From positions 1-64,000 of the forward strand of contig CAAECW010000117.1 of the NCBI GenBank assembly GCA_900754445.1: a stretch of 64,000 nucleotides of DNA, read 5' to 3'. Position 1 is the first letter of the stretch. Each line of letters opens with the position of its first letter. The position numbers and the translations under genes are program-made. The notes below the pieces were generated by a model. It was not told the origin of the DNA, ran no database searches, and worked only from the letters and a program-made list of their open reading frames with translations. The DNA comes from an uncultured Collinsella sp. (GTDB lineage Bacteria > Actinomycetota > Coriobacteriia > Coriobacteriales > Coriobacteriaceae). Positions 45,137 to 53,169 of the stretch are shown here, in pieces.

Positions 45137-45886
45137 TTAGGAGCGGGCGGCTCCGTCGACGGGGAGGATGGCGCCCGTGACATAGGAGGACATGTCGCTT
45201 GCCAAGAAGACAAAGGCGTTGGCGACATCCTCGGGCTCGCCCATGCGGCCGAGCGGGATGGTGGCGATGATGGGCTTGATGACCTCTTCGGGCAGGTTGG
45301 CGACCATATCGGTCTTGGTTACGCCTGGGGCGACGGCGTTGACGCGAATACCCATGGGGGCGAGCTCGCGCGAGAGCGACTGGACCATTCCGTTGACGGC
45401 AAACTTGGACGTGGGGTAGCCGACGCCAGAGGGCTGGCCGTACTTGGCGACCATCGAGCTCGTGGTGGTGATGGTGCCGCCGTGGCCGGCCTCGGTCATA
45501 ATCTTGGCGGCCGCCTGGTGACCGTTAAAGACGGCGACGACGTTGAGGTCCATAACTTTGGCGAACTCCTCGGCTGTATAGTCCAAAAGGGGCGAGCGCT
45601 GGGAGATTCCGGCGTTGTTGACGACCGTATCGAGACCGCCCATGTCGGCTGCAGCCTGTGTAAAGGCCTCAGTCACGGCCTCGAGCGAGGTGAGATCGCA
45701 GGAACGACCCCAGACCTTGGCGTCGGGATAGACGGCTGCCAGCTTCTCAACGGCTGCATCGGCAGTCTCCTGACGCGAGCCAAAGACGGTGACGGCGGCA
45801 CCCTCCTCGATAAAACGGCAGGCGATGGCATAGCCGATACCGCGCGTGCCTCCGGTGACGATTGCTTTCTTGCCCTCGAGCAACAT
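45137..45886 (-). CDS. Short-chain dehydrogenase/reductase, BaiA-like
   Basis: A 249-residue classical SDR. The cofactor motif TGGTRGIGYA is at residues 11-20, NNAG at 90-93, and the catalytic Ser near 144, Tyr157 and Lys161 (GYPTSK) are intact. From memory, its motifs (TGGTRGIGFA, YP...DLTS, EEF..IMD.NV..VFNG, SGVGYP.SK) follow the BaiA 3-alpha-hydroxysteroid dehydrogenase pattern closely. BaiA oxidises bile acids in gut anaerobes. FabG-type 3-oxoacyl-ACP reductase is the main alternative, but no fab genes are nearby. GGAGG precedes ATG 45886. Confidence 0.8.
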   Translation of the reverse strand: MLLEGKKAIVTGGTRGIGYAIACRFIEEGAAVTVFGSRQETADAAVEKLAAVYPDAKVWGRSCDLTSLEAVTEAFTQAAADMGGLDTVVNNAGISQRSPLLDYTAEEFAKVMDLNVVAVFNGHQAAAKIMTEAGHGGTITTTSSMVAKYGQPSGVGYPTSKFAVNGMVQSLSRELAPMGIRVNAVAPGVTKTDMVANLPEEVIKPIIATIPLGRMGEPEDVANAFVFLASDMSSYVTGAILPVDGAARS

Positions 45887-46038
45887 GGTGCCTCCATTCT
45901 TCGGGGGTGGACGTACGCAGCACAGCGTAGCGGTAGCCGGAATCGGCCGCGTTTGCATATCGGTGAACGGTAGCCCGCGTTACCGATGAGCGGCTCGCGC
46001 AAATTTGCTCTGCCGTTGTGCTTGGGGCAGGAGACAAA

Positions 46039-46070
46039 AGGGCTCCCGTCCCACATCGGACGGGAGCCCT
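46039..46070 (-). terminator. Terminator after hom
   Basis: A 13-bp perfect stem AGGGCTCCCGTCC / GGACGGGAGCCCT is followed on the minus strand by TTTGTCTCC. Confidence 0.85.
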
Positions 46071-46100
46071 CAAAGCGCGTATTGCTAGGCGATTGATGGG

Positions 46101-47444
46101 TTAGTTGGCCATGACGCCTTCGGTCCAGGCCTCGACGTCCTCGATACGCAGGACGTTGGCGACCTCGGCTACGCAGTCGACGCTGGCAAGCTCGGCAGCG
46201 GCAGCCTGGACGTCCTTCTCGAGCGCGCGGTGCGTCAGGAAGATGACCGAGCAGGCATCGCTGACGCCCGACTTGCCGTCCTCGACCTGGTTGATGAGTG
46301 AGATCGAGATGTTGTGCTTTGCAAAGATGTCGACCGTCTCGGACAGGGCGCCCACGCGGTCGGCGACCTTCAGGCGCACATAGTACTTGGTCTGGAGCTC
46401 GTCCATAGGCTTAAAGGCGAGGTTGTGACCATAGGGCTCAATCTCGGGCAGCGGAGCCACGCCGCGGCTGATCTGCTCCGAGAGCGACAGGATATCGCCC
46501 ACGACGGCGCTCGCGGTGGGGAAGGAGCCTGCGCCGGCACCGTAGAACATGGTCTCGCCCACAGCGTCGCCTACCACGTAGACAGCGTTCATGGCGCCGT
46601 TGACCTTGGCGAGCATGTGGTCGGCGGGAATCAGCGTGGGATGCACGCGGACGTCGACGCCGGCGTCGGTGTTGCGGGCGATGCCGAGCAGCTTAATGGT
46701 GTAGCCGAGCTCGCGGGCCTGGGCGATGTCCTCGGCGCCGATGGTACGGATGCCCTGCTGGTACACATCGTCGGTGGTAACGCGGGTGCCAAAGCCGATG
46801 GAGGCGAGAATTGCCGTCTTGCTGGCGGCGTCGAAGCCGTCGACGTCGGCGGACGGGTCGGCCTCGGCATAGCCCTTGGCCTGCGCGTCGGCAAGCACGT
46901 CGGCGTAATCGGCGCCCTCGGCGTCCATGCGCGACAGGATGTAGTTGGTGGTGCCGTTGAGGATGCCGGCGATGGTCAGGATCTTGTTACCCACCAGGTC
47001 GTGCTCGAGCGTGCTCACGATGGGGATGCCGCCGCCGCAGCTGGCCTCGCACTTAATCTGCACGCCGCACTCGCGCGCTTTCTCGGCGAGCGTCTCGACA
47101 TGACGGCCGAGCAGGGCCTTGTTGGCGGAGACGACGTGCTTGCCGTGCTCAAAGGCAGTGGTGAAGATCTCGGTTGCGGGATGCTCGCCGCCGATGAGCT
47201 CGACGACGATATCGACGGCGGGGTCGGTGACGACATCGTGCCAGTCACTCGTAAAGGCCTCGCGCTCAATGCCTGCCGCCTCGGCCTGCTCCCAGGCAAG
47301 CGCGCAGGCGCGGGTCAGCTTAAGGTCGATGCCGTAGGCTGCAAGGTACTCATCGTGGTGGCTCTTGATCAGACGGGCCACGCCGCCGCCGACGGTTCCC
47401 AGGCCGATCAGACCGACGTTCACGGTGCGCAGGGATTCGCTCAT
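46101..47444 (-). CDS. hom: Homoserine dehydrogenase
   Basis: A 447-residue NAD(P)-dependent enzyme making homoserine from aspartate semialdehyde for threonine, methionine and isoleucine synthesis. The nucleotide-binding GLIGLGTVGGGVA is at the start, then SANKALLG, GILNGTTNYIL and the catalytic region GYAEADPSADVDGFDAASK. A C-terminal ACT domain (about residues 360-447, YYVRLKVADRVGALSE) suggests allosteric control by threonine. AAGGAG precedes the ATG. It is monocistronic with its own terminator. Confidence 0.95.
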   Translation of the reverse strand: MSESLRTVNVGLIGLGTVGGGVARLIKSHHDEYLAAYGIDLKLTRACALAWEQAEAAGIEREAFTSDWHDVVTDPAVDIVVELIGGEHPATEIFTTAFEHGKHVVSANKALLGRHVETLAEKARECGVQIKCEASCGGGIPIVSTLEHDLVGNKILTIAGILNGTTNYILSRMDAEGADYADVLADAQAKGYAEADPSADVDGFDAASKTAILASIGFGTRVTTDDVYQQGIRTIGAEDIAQARELGYTIKLLGIARNTDAGVDVRVHPTLIPADHMLAKVNGAMNAVYVVGDAVGETMFYGAGAGSFPTASAVVGDILSLSEQISRGVAPLPEIEPYGHNLAFKPMDELQTKYYVRLKVADRVGALSETVDIFAKHNISISLINQVEDGKSGVSDACSVIFLTHRALEKDVQAAAAELASVDCVAEVANVLRIEDVEAWTEGVMAN

Positions 47445-47650
47445 AGATAGCTCCTTCGTGCATCTTATGGATGGATTAACCGCTTAAAGGTTGAGTGCAT
47501 TCTAGCGTGAACCGAGGGTGCGTGCTCGCCAGGCAACAGGAGTCGCACAAAACGGCACCCCCGAAACGCTGCGGAAACATTGGAAACATGCTCGCTACAA
47601 ACGGAACTCCGTAACAAACTGTCAACGTTTGCACCATAAGGTTTGCCCTG

Positions 47651-47756
47651 TGCGACTGGGGCATGCAGGCGCTCGTCGGCGTGGAACGACGAGGGCCAAG
47701 TCGAGAAGCCCGCTACAGCCTATGTGATTCAGGACGGCAAGTACATCGCTGCCTAG
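47651..47756 (+). pseudogene. Internally deleted relict of a livJ paralogue
   Basis: Two pieces of a LivJ-like gene are fused. Bases 47653-47679 read DWGMQALVG, identical to residues of the intact LivJ encoded at 48355-48381. Bases from about 47680 to the stop 47754-47756 read, in another frame, WNDEGQVEKPATAYVIQDGKYIAA, matching the LivJ C-terminus. The frame breaks at the junction, and the middle of the gene is missing. No start codon remains, so this is debris from a tandem paralogue. Confidence 0.8.
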
Positions 47757-48027
47757 GTGCGCACAAAACGCGACCGGTGAGGCTGTTTTAATCAAGGCAG
47801 GGACGCTTGTAACAGAACGGAAACAATACTTTCACGCAATAAAGTGGCTAAACTGCATAAACCGACAGAAATACGCATCATTATGGATAAATGGACAAAA
47901 CAAAAGAAAAGTTGAAATAATCGCCACTTTTCTCAACTAAAGCGTCTACTATTTTGCGAACGCCGAACACGGCGAAGGATGGCCTGTCGGGTAACCGAAA
48001 CCCGACGAGATTTGAGAGGAGAGCCGC

Positions 48028-49215
48028 ATGTCGAGCCTCACCGGTAAGTCATTGAACCCTGTTATGAATCGCAGGAGCGTTATCGCGAGCGCAGCAGGTC
48101 TGGGGGCGATGTCCATTCTAGCTGGCTGCTCCTCCAACGGCGGCGACAGCGGTTCCGCTTCGAGCGACGCTTCGTTTAAGATCGGCACCATCGGCCCGCT
48201 GACCGGCGCCAACGCGTCCTACGGCAAGTCCGTTACCCAGGGTGTCGAGCTTGGCTGCAAGGATTTCTCGACCAAGGAGCTGCCGCTTGCCAGCAAGGCC
48301 GAGGATGACCAGGCCGACGGCGAGAAGGCCGTCAACGCCTTCAACACCCTGCTCGACTGGGGCATGCAGGCCCTCGTCGGCCCGACCACCACGGGTGCGT
48401 CGGTTGCCGTTGCCGCCGAGTGCGGTAACGACCCCAAGACGTTCATGATCACCCCGTCCGCGTCCTCCGAGGACGTCACCGACGGCAAGGATTGCGTCTT
48501 CCAGGTTTGCTTTACCGACCCCAACCAGGGTGTCAACGCTGCCAAGTTCCTGGCCCAGAAGTATCCGAACGAGAAGTTCGTGCTGTTCTATAACTCCGGC
48601 GACGCCTATTCTTCGGGCATCGCAGATTCCTTTAAGGCTCAGGCCGCTGAGTCCAAGCTCGAGATTGTCGACGAGGAGACCTTTAAGGACGACTCCGCCA
48701 CGAGCTTTACCAACCAGCTGACCAAGGCCAAGCAGGCCGGCGCCACCATGATTTTCGCGCCGATCTACTACACGCCGGCGTCCGTCCTGCTCAAGAACGC
48801 CAAGGACATGGGCTACGACGTCAAGATGATGGGCTGCGACGGCATGGACGGCATCCTGGGCGTTGAGGGCTTCGACACCTCTCTTGCCGAGGGTCTGCTG
48901 CTCATGACCCCGTTCTCCGCCGACGACGAGAAGAACGCCGACTTCGTTAACGCTTACAAGGATAAGTACGGCGATACCCCCGACCAGTTTGCCGCCGACG
49001 CCTACGACGGCGTGCACGCGGTGGCCGAGGCCGTCAAGGAGGCCGGTCTTGGTGTCGACGCCGATCCGACCGAGGCCGCCGAGAAACTGTCGAAGGCTAT
49101 GCTCAAGATTACCGTTGACGGTCTGACCGGTAAGCTCACCTGGAACGATAAGGGTCAGGTCCAGAAGGAGCCCACGGCGTACGTCATCACCGACGGCAAG
49201 TACGTACAGGCCTAA
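48028..49215 (+). CDS. livJ: Branched-chain amino acid ABC transporter substrate-binding lipoprotein
   Basis: A 395-residue extracytoplasmic binding protein. The signal starts with NRRSVIASAAGLGAMSILAGC, combining a twin-arginine-like pair and a lipobox (LAGC), so the mature protein is probably lipid-anchored. FKIGTIGPLTGANASYGKSV marks the type I Leu/Ile/Val-binding fold, followed by QALVGPTTTGASVA and GVNAAKFLAQKYP. GAGAGGAG precedes the ATG. It heads the livJHMGF operon and captures leucine, isoleucine or valine, or possibly another amino acid. Confidence 0.93.
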   Translation: MSSLTGKSLNPVMNRRSVIASAAGLGAMSILAGCSSNGGDSGSASSDASFKIGTIGPLTGANASYGKSVTQGVELGCKDFSTKELPLASKAEDDQADGEKAVNAFNTLLDWGMQALVGPTTTGASVAVAAECGNDPKTFMITPSASSEDVTDGKDCVFQVCFTDPNQGVNAAKFLAQKYPNEKFVLFYNSGDAYSSGIADSFKAQAAESKLEIVDEETFKDDSATSFTNQLTKAKQAGATMIFAPIYYTPASVLLKNAKDMGYDVKMMGCDGMDGILGVEGFDTSLAEGLLLMTPFSADDEKNADFVNAYKDKYGDTPDQFAADAYDGVHAVAEAVKEAGLGVDADPTEAAEKLSKAMLKITVDGLTGKLTWNDKGQVQKEPTAYVITDGKYVQA

Positions 49216-49354
49216 TAGGCCGCCTTACATAGAGCGGTTTTGATCCCAAGCAGGGGAGGTTTTGGCCTTCCCTGCTTGCTTGGTATCTAGGGACGATGTA
49301 ACGTCCCTGTTTCATACATCAACTGGAAACCTATTCGAAAGGGGGATGTGGAAC

Positions 49355-50236
49355 ATGACGGTCTTTATCCAATACCTGGTCAACGGCCTGTCCATGGGCA
49401 GCGTCTACGCCATCATCGCGTTGGGCTACACCATGGTCTACGGTATCGCCAAGATGCTGAACTTCGCTCACGGCGATGTCATCATGGTCGGTGCCTATGT
49501 CTCGTTCTGCGCCACGTCGTATCTCGGCCTCCCGGGCTGGGCATCTGTAGTTCTCTCTTGTGTGGTCTGTACCGTTCTCGGTGTTCTCATTGAGGGTCTG
49601 GCCTATAAGCCGCTGCGTCAAGCAGGCCCGCTGGCCGTTCTGATCACGGCTATCGGCGTGTCTTACTTCCTGCAGAACGCCGCGCAGCTTCTGTGGGGCG
49701 CCACGCCCAAGAACTTCACTTCGCTCGTCACCTTCCAGGTGCCGGAGTTCTTGGCCAAGTTCAACGTAAGTGCCGTCTCGCTCGTCACCATCGTCGCCTG
49801 CCTGGTTATCATGGCCGGCCTGATGTTCTTTACAGGTAAGACCAAGATGGGCAAAGCCATGCGCGCCGTGTCCGAGGACAAGGCCGCCGCTCAGCTCATG
49901 GGCATCAACGTCAACCGCACCATCTCGATGACGTTCGCCATCGGCTCTGCCCTTGCCGCCATCGCCGGTGTGCTCCTGTGCTCCTACTCGCCGGTGCTGC
50001 AGCCCACGACGGGTGCCATGCCTGGCATCAAAGCCTTCGACGCCGCCGTCTTCGGTGGCATCGGCTCCATCCCCGGCGCCTTTGTCGGTGGCATTCTCAT
50101 CGGCATCATCGAGGCGATGGCACAGGCTTACATTTCCACGAGCCTTGCCAACTCCATCGTCTTTGGTGTTTTGATCATCGTCCTGCTCGTCAAGCCTGCC
50201 GGCCTCTTGGGCAAGTACGTCCCCGAGAAGGTGTAG
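49355..50236 (+). CDS. livH: Branched-chain amino acid ABC transporter permease LivH
   Basis: A 293-residue permease with about eight membrane helices. It starts with the family signature YLVNGLSMGSVYAIIALGYTMVYGIAKMLNFAHGD (read in parts), and a later GIGSIPGAFVGGILIGIIEA loop contacts the ATPase. ATG 49355 with AAAGGGGG upstream is chosen. The livM gene starts 9 bases after its stop. Forms the channel with LivM. Confidence 0.93.
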   Translation: MTVFIQYLVNGLSMGSVYAIIALGYTMVYGIAKMLNFAHGDVIMVGAYVSFCATSYLGLPGWASVVLSCVVCTVLGVLIEGLAYKPLRQAGPLAVLITAIGVSYFLQNAAQLLWGATPKNFTSLVTFQVPEFLAKFNVSAVSLVTIVACLVIMAGLMFFTGKTKMGKAMRAVSEDKAAAQLMGINVNRTISMTFAIGSALAAIAGVLLCSYSPVLQPTTGAMPGIKAFDAAVFGGIGSIPGAFVGGILIGIIEAMAQAYISTSLANSIVFGVLIIVLLVKPAGLLGKYVPEKV

Positions 50237-50245
50237 GTGAGCGTT

Positions 50246-51325
50246 ATGAAGTTTCTTAAAGATAAGCAGACGCGTCACGACTTTGTTACGTACGCCATGT
50301 GCATCGTGGCCTTCGCCATCGTGTTCTTTATGCAGCCGAACCACATGATTCCGCGCATGATTGCCGGTCAGCTGGTCCCCATCACGGCCTACATTGTTAT
50401 GGCCATCTCGCTTAACCTCGTCGTCGGTATTGCGGGCGACTTGTCGCTGGGCCACGCGGGCTTTATGAGCGTCGGCGCCTACACGGGCATCGTCACCGCG
50501 GTCGCCCTCGAGAGCGCCGTTCCCTCCGATCCGGTGCGCCTTATCATCAGCATCGTGGTCGGCGCTATCGCCGCTGCCATCTTGGGCTTCTTGATTGGCA
50601 TCCCGGTCCTGCGCCTGAGCGGCGACTATCTGGCCATCGTGACCCTGGCTTTTGGCGAGATCATCAAAGAGATTGTCACTTGCCTTATCGTGGGTGTCGA
50701 CTCCCGCGGCCTGCACGTGATCTTTAACATCACGGGCAACTCTACGATCGACGACCTGCACCTGCTCGAGGACGGCACCGCCATCATCAAGGGCGCCCAG
50801 GGCGCCTCGGGCGTGTCGACGTACTCGACCTTCCTCGCCGGTGCCATCCTGGTCATGGTCGCGCTCGTGATCGTGCTCAACCTGGTTCGCAGCCGTACCG
50901 GCCGTGCCATTATGGCCGTGCGCGATAACAAGATTGCAGCCGAGTCCGTAGGCATCTCCGTCACCGAGTACCGCATGATCGCCTTCGTGGTTTCCGCTGC
51001 CCTCGCCGGTGCTGCCGGAGCTCTCTTCGGCGGTAACTTCTCGCAGCTTTCCGCCACCAAGTTCGACTTCAACACGTCCATCCTCATCCTGGTGTTCGTG
51101 GTCTTGGGTGGTCTTGGCAATATGCGCGGCTCCGTTATCGCGGCGGCGTTGCTCACGGTGCTTCCCGAGCTGCTCCGTCAGTTCTCGGACTACCGCATGC
51201 TCATCTACGCCATCGTGCTGATCCTGGTCATGATCTTTACCAACAACCCGCGGCTTAAGGCGTTCTTCGGTCGCGTCAAGGACCGCTTTGCTTCCAAGAA
51301 GGAGGTGGCAGCCGATGCCCAGTAA
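50246..51325 (+). CDS. livM: Branched-chain amino acid ABC transporter permease LivM
   Basis: A 359-residue permease with about ten hydrophobic segments. Family features are MAISLNLVVGIAGDLSLGHAGFMSVGAY (in parts), RLSGDYLAIVTLAFGEI and the loop GGLGNMRGSVIAAALLTVLPELLR. I chose ATG 50246 with GGTGA upstream; a GTG at 50237 directly after the livH stop is an alternative. The livG start overlaps its 3' end by 11 bases. Confidence 0.9.
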   Translation: MKFLKDKQTRHDFVTYAMCIVAFAIVFFMQPNHMIPRMIAGQLVPITAYIVMAISLNLVVGIAGDLSLGHAGFMSVGAYTGIVTAVALESAVPSDPVRLIISIVVGAIAAAILGFLIGIPVLRLSGDYLAIVTLAFGEIIKEIVTCLIVGVDSRGLHVIFNITGNSTIDDLHLLEDGTAIIKGAQGASGVSTYSTFLAGAILVMVALVIVLNLVRSRTGRAIMAVRDNKIAAESVGISVTEYRMIAFVVSAALAGAAGALFGGNFSQLSATKFDFNTSILILVFVVLGGLGNMRGSVIAAALLTVLPELLRQFSDYRMLIYAIVLILVMIFTNNPRLKAFFGRVKDRFASKKEVAADAQ

Positions 51326-52175
51326 ATTTGAGTTCAACAAGGGCAAGATGGTCCCGTATCCTTCTGGCGCCATCGTTCCCGACCGCGATCTGGGCGAGCG
51401 CCCGGCGCTCGAGTGCATCCACCTGGGCATTGAGTTCGGCGGCCTTAAGGCGGTCGACGATTTTAGCCTGACCATCGGCAAGACCGAGATCGCCGGTCTC
51501 ATCGGCCCCAACGGTGCCGGCAAGACCACGGTCTTCAACCTGCTTACCAAGGTGTACCAGCCCACACACGGCACCATCCTGCTCGACGGTGAGGACACCT
51601 CGGGCAAGTCCGTCTATCAGGTCAATCGCATGGGCATTGCCCGTACATTCCAGAACATTCGCCTGTTTAACACCATGACGGTGGAGGATAACGTTAAGGT
51701 CGGCCTGCACAACCAGGAGCGTTACTCCGGCTTTGAGGGCGTGCTACGCCTGCCGACGTATTGGAAGCACGAGAAGGCCGCCCACGAGCGCGCCATGGAG
51801 CTGCTGTCCATCTTTGACATGGAGCACTTGGCAAATGAACAGGCCGGCTCGCTTCCCTATGGTGCCCAGCGTCGTCTGGAAATCGTCCGCGCGCTTGCCA
51901 CCAACCCCAAGCTGCTGCTGCTCGACGAGCCTGCCGCCGGCATGAACCCGTCCGAGACCGCGGAGCTCATGGAGAACATCGTCAAGATTCGCGACACCTT
52001 CGGCATCGCCATCATGCTTATCGAGCATGATATGTCGCTCGTTATGAACATCTGCGAGGGCATTTGCGTGCTTAACTTTGGCAAGGTCATCGCCAAGGGC
52101 ACGGCCGAGGAAATCCAGAACAACGACGCCGTTATCGAGGCGTATCTGGGCAAGCAGGATAAGGGGGAGAACTAA
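51315..52175 (+). CDS. livG: Branched-chain amino acid ABC transporter ATPase LivG
   Basis: A 286-residue ABC ATPase. Walker A is GPNGAGKTT, the signature region is LPYGAQRRLEIVRAL, Walker B is LLLLDEPAAGMN, and LIEHDMSLVM supplies the switch His. A short N-terminal extension of about 25 residues precedes the domain. GGAGG lies before ATG 51315, and the gene overlaps livM. It pairs with LivF to power uptake. Confidence 0.94.
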   Translation: MPSKFEFNKGKMVPYPSGAIVPDRDLGERPALECIHLGIEFGGLKAVDDFSLTIGKTEIAGLIGPNGAGKTTVFNLLTKVYQPTHGTILLDGEDTSGKSVYQVNRMGIARTFQNIRLFNTMTVEDNVKVGLHNQERYSGFEGVLRLPTYWKHEKAAHERAMELLSIFDMEHLANEQAGSLPYGAQRRLEIVRALATNPKLLLLDEPAAGMNPSETAELMENIVKIRDTFGIAIMLIEHDMSLVMNICEGICVLNFGKVIAKGTAEEIQNNDAVIEAYLGKQDKGEN

Positions 52176-52889
52176 ATGGCAGAGCCGATGCTTTCCGTCT
52201 ACAACATCAATGTCTGGTACGGCGCCATCCACGCCATCAAGGACATCTCCTTTAACGTTAACGAGGGCGAGATCGTGGCTCTGATTGGTGCGAACGGTGC
52301 CGGCAAGTCCACAACGCTCAAGACTGTCTCGGGCCTGCTGCGTTCCAAGACCGGCTCCATCAAGTTTATGGGCGAGGACATTACCCATACGCCTGCCGAC
52401 AAGCTGGTGGGCAAGGGCCTGGCTCAGGTCCCCGAGGGCCGTCGCGCCTTTCTGCAGATGACGGTCGAGGAGAACCTGGAGATGGGCGCCTACACGCAGC
52501 CCAAGTCCACGGTTGCTCCGGGCCTTGAGCGCGTCTACGAGCAGTTCCCGCGCCTTAAGGAACGCCGTCGCCAGGTCGCCGGCACCCTTTCGGGCGGCGA
52601 GCAGCAGATGCTCGTTATGGGCCGCGCCCTTATGAGTAACCCCAAGCTGCTCATGCTCGACGAGCCTTCCATGGGCCTGGCGCCGATTCTGATTGAGCAG
52701 ATCTTCCAGATTGTCGAGGACCTGCACAAGGCCGGCACCACGGTACTTCTGGTCGAGCAGAACGCGCAGATGGCGCTCTCGATCGCCACGCGCGGCTACG
52801 TGCTCGAGACCGGCAAGATCACCATGACCGGCACCGGCCAAGAGCTCCTGCACGACGATAACGTCCGCAAGGCCTATCTTGGTGGTTAA
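52176..52889 (+). CDS. livF: Branched-chain amino acid ABC transporter ATPase LivF
   Basis: A 237-residue ABC ATPase. Walker A is GANGAGKSTT, the signature is LSGGEQQMLVMGRAL, Walker B is LLMLDEPSMGLAP, and LVEQNA is the LivF-type switch. It begins directly after livG. A perfect 12-bp hairpin follows its stop, then the structured element copy. Confidence 0.94.
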   Translation: MAEPMLSVYNINVWYGAIHAIKDISFNVNEGEIVALIGANGAGKSTTLKTVSGLLRSKTGSIKFMGEDITHTPADKLVGKGLAQVPEGRRAFLQMTVEENLEMGAYTQPKSTVAPGLERVYEQFPRLKERRRQVAGTLSGGEQQMLVMGRALMSNPKLLMLDEPSMGLAPILIEQIFQIVEDLHKAGTTVLLVEQNAQMALSIATRGYVLETGKITMTGTGQELLHDDNVRKAYLGG

Positions 52890-52892
52890 CTA

Positions 52893-52920
52893 GTTACGCG
52901 GTTTTACCAAACCGCGTAAC
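52893..52920 (+). terminator. Perfect hairpin after livF
   Basis: GTTACGCGGTTT pairs perfectly with AAACCGCGTAAC across a TACC loop. No T-run follows, so it could be a terminator or a 3' stabilising hairpin. Confidence 0.6.
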
Positions 52921-52925
52921 GGCTC

Positions 52926-53060
52926 GACGCTGCAAGCCCGCCAGAGCGGCAATCTGCCTTTCAACTTCGGCGGCATGACCAGAAGGTCAATGCCGCCTCG
53001 TTTCAAGGCACCTTGCTCGCTCTGGCGGGCTTTCGCTGTCGTTGCCAAAACATCGACGTC
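52926..53060. repeat. Structured intergenic element, copy 2
   Basis: Begins gacgctgc at 52926-52933. A perfect 14-bp outer stem pairs 52934-52947 with 53019-53032. The inner stem pairs 52969-52976 (GGCGGCAT) with 52990-52997 (ATGCCGCC), plus GACC/GGTC around an AGAA tetraloop, with one bulged A at 52989. Linkers match copy 1 at 8-145, while stem sequences differ but still pair. The tail TTTCGCTGTCG resembles a weak terminator tail. Confidence 0.7.
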
Positions 53061-53106
53061 CCCAACGACTACTTTGTATAAACCTGACCCCCTGGCTTCA
53101 AAATAG

Positions 53107-53138
53107 GGCCCCGTTCTGGAGTGTTTCGGAACGGGGCC
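53107..53138. terminator. Terminator hairpin
   Basis: GGCCCCGTTC pairs perfectly with GAACGGGGCC. It lies between the liv operon and the convergent secreted-protein gene, which it probably terminates. Confidence 0.65.
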
Positions 53139-53169
53139 TTGGTGGTTGGGGTCTACTGGGTTTTGTTCG

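Noticed and set aside
43768..45228. Minus-strand reading frame reaching from the antiporter into the repeat array
   Set aside because: Covers an antisense shadow and the tandem repeats; no credible start or motif.
45137..45886. 7-beta-hydroxysteroid dehydrogenase of Collinsella
   Set aside because: The known 7-beta enzyme has a different N-terminus and active-site context (LGATEGVGK), so this SDR is not it.
49331..51607. 758-codon minus-strand reading frame across the liv genes
   Set aside because: Shadow antisense to livH and livM, rich in His/Asp/Arg, while the plus-strand genes are clearly real.
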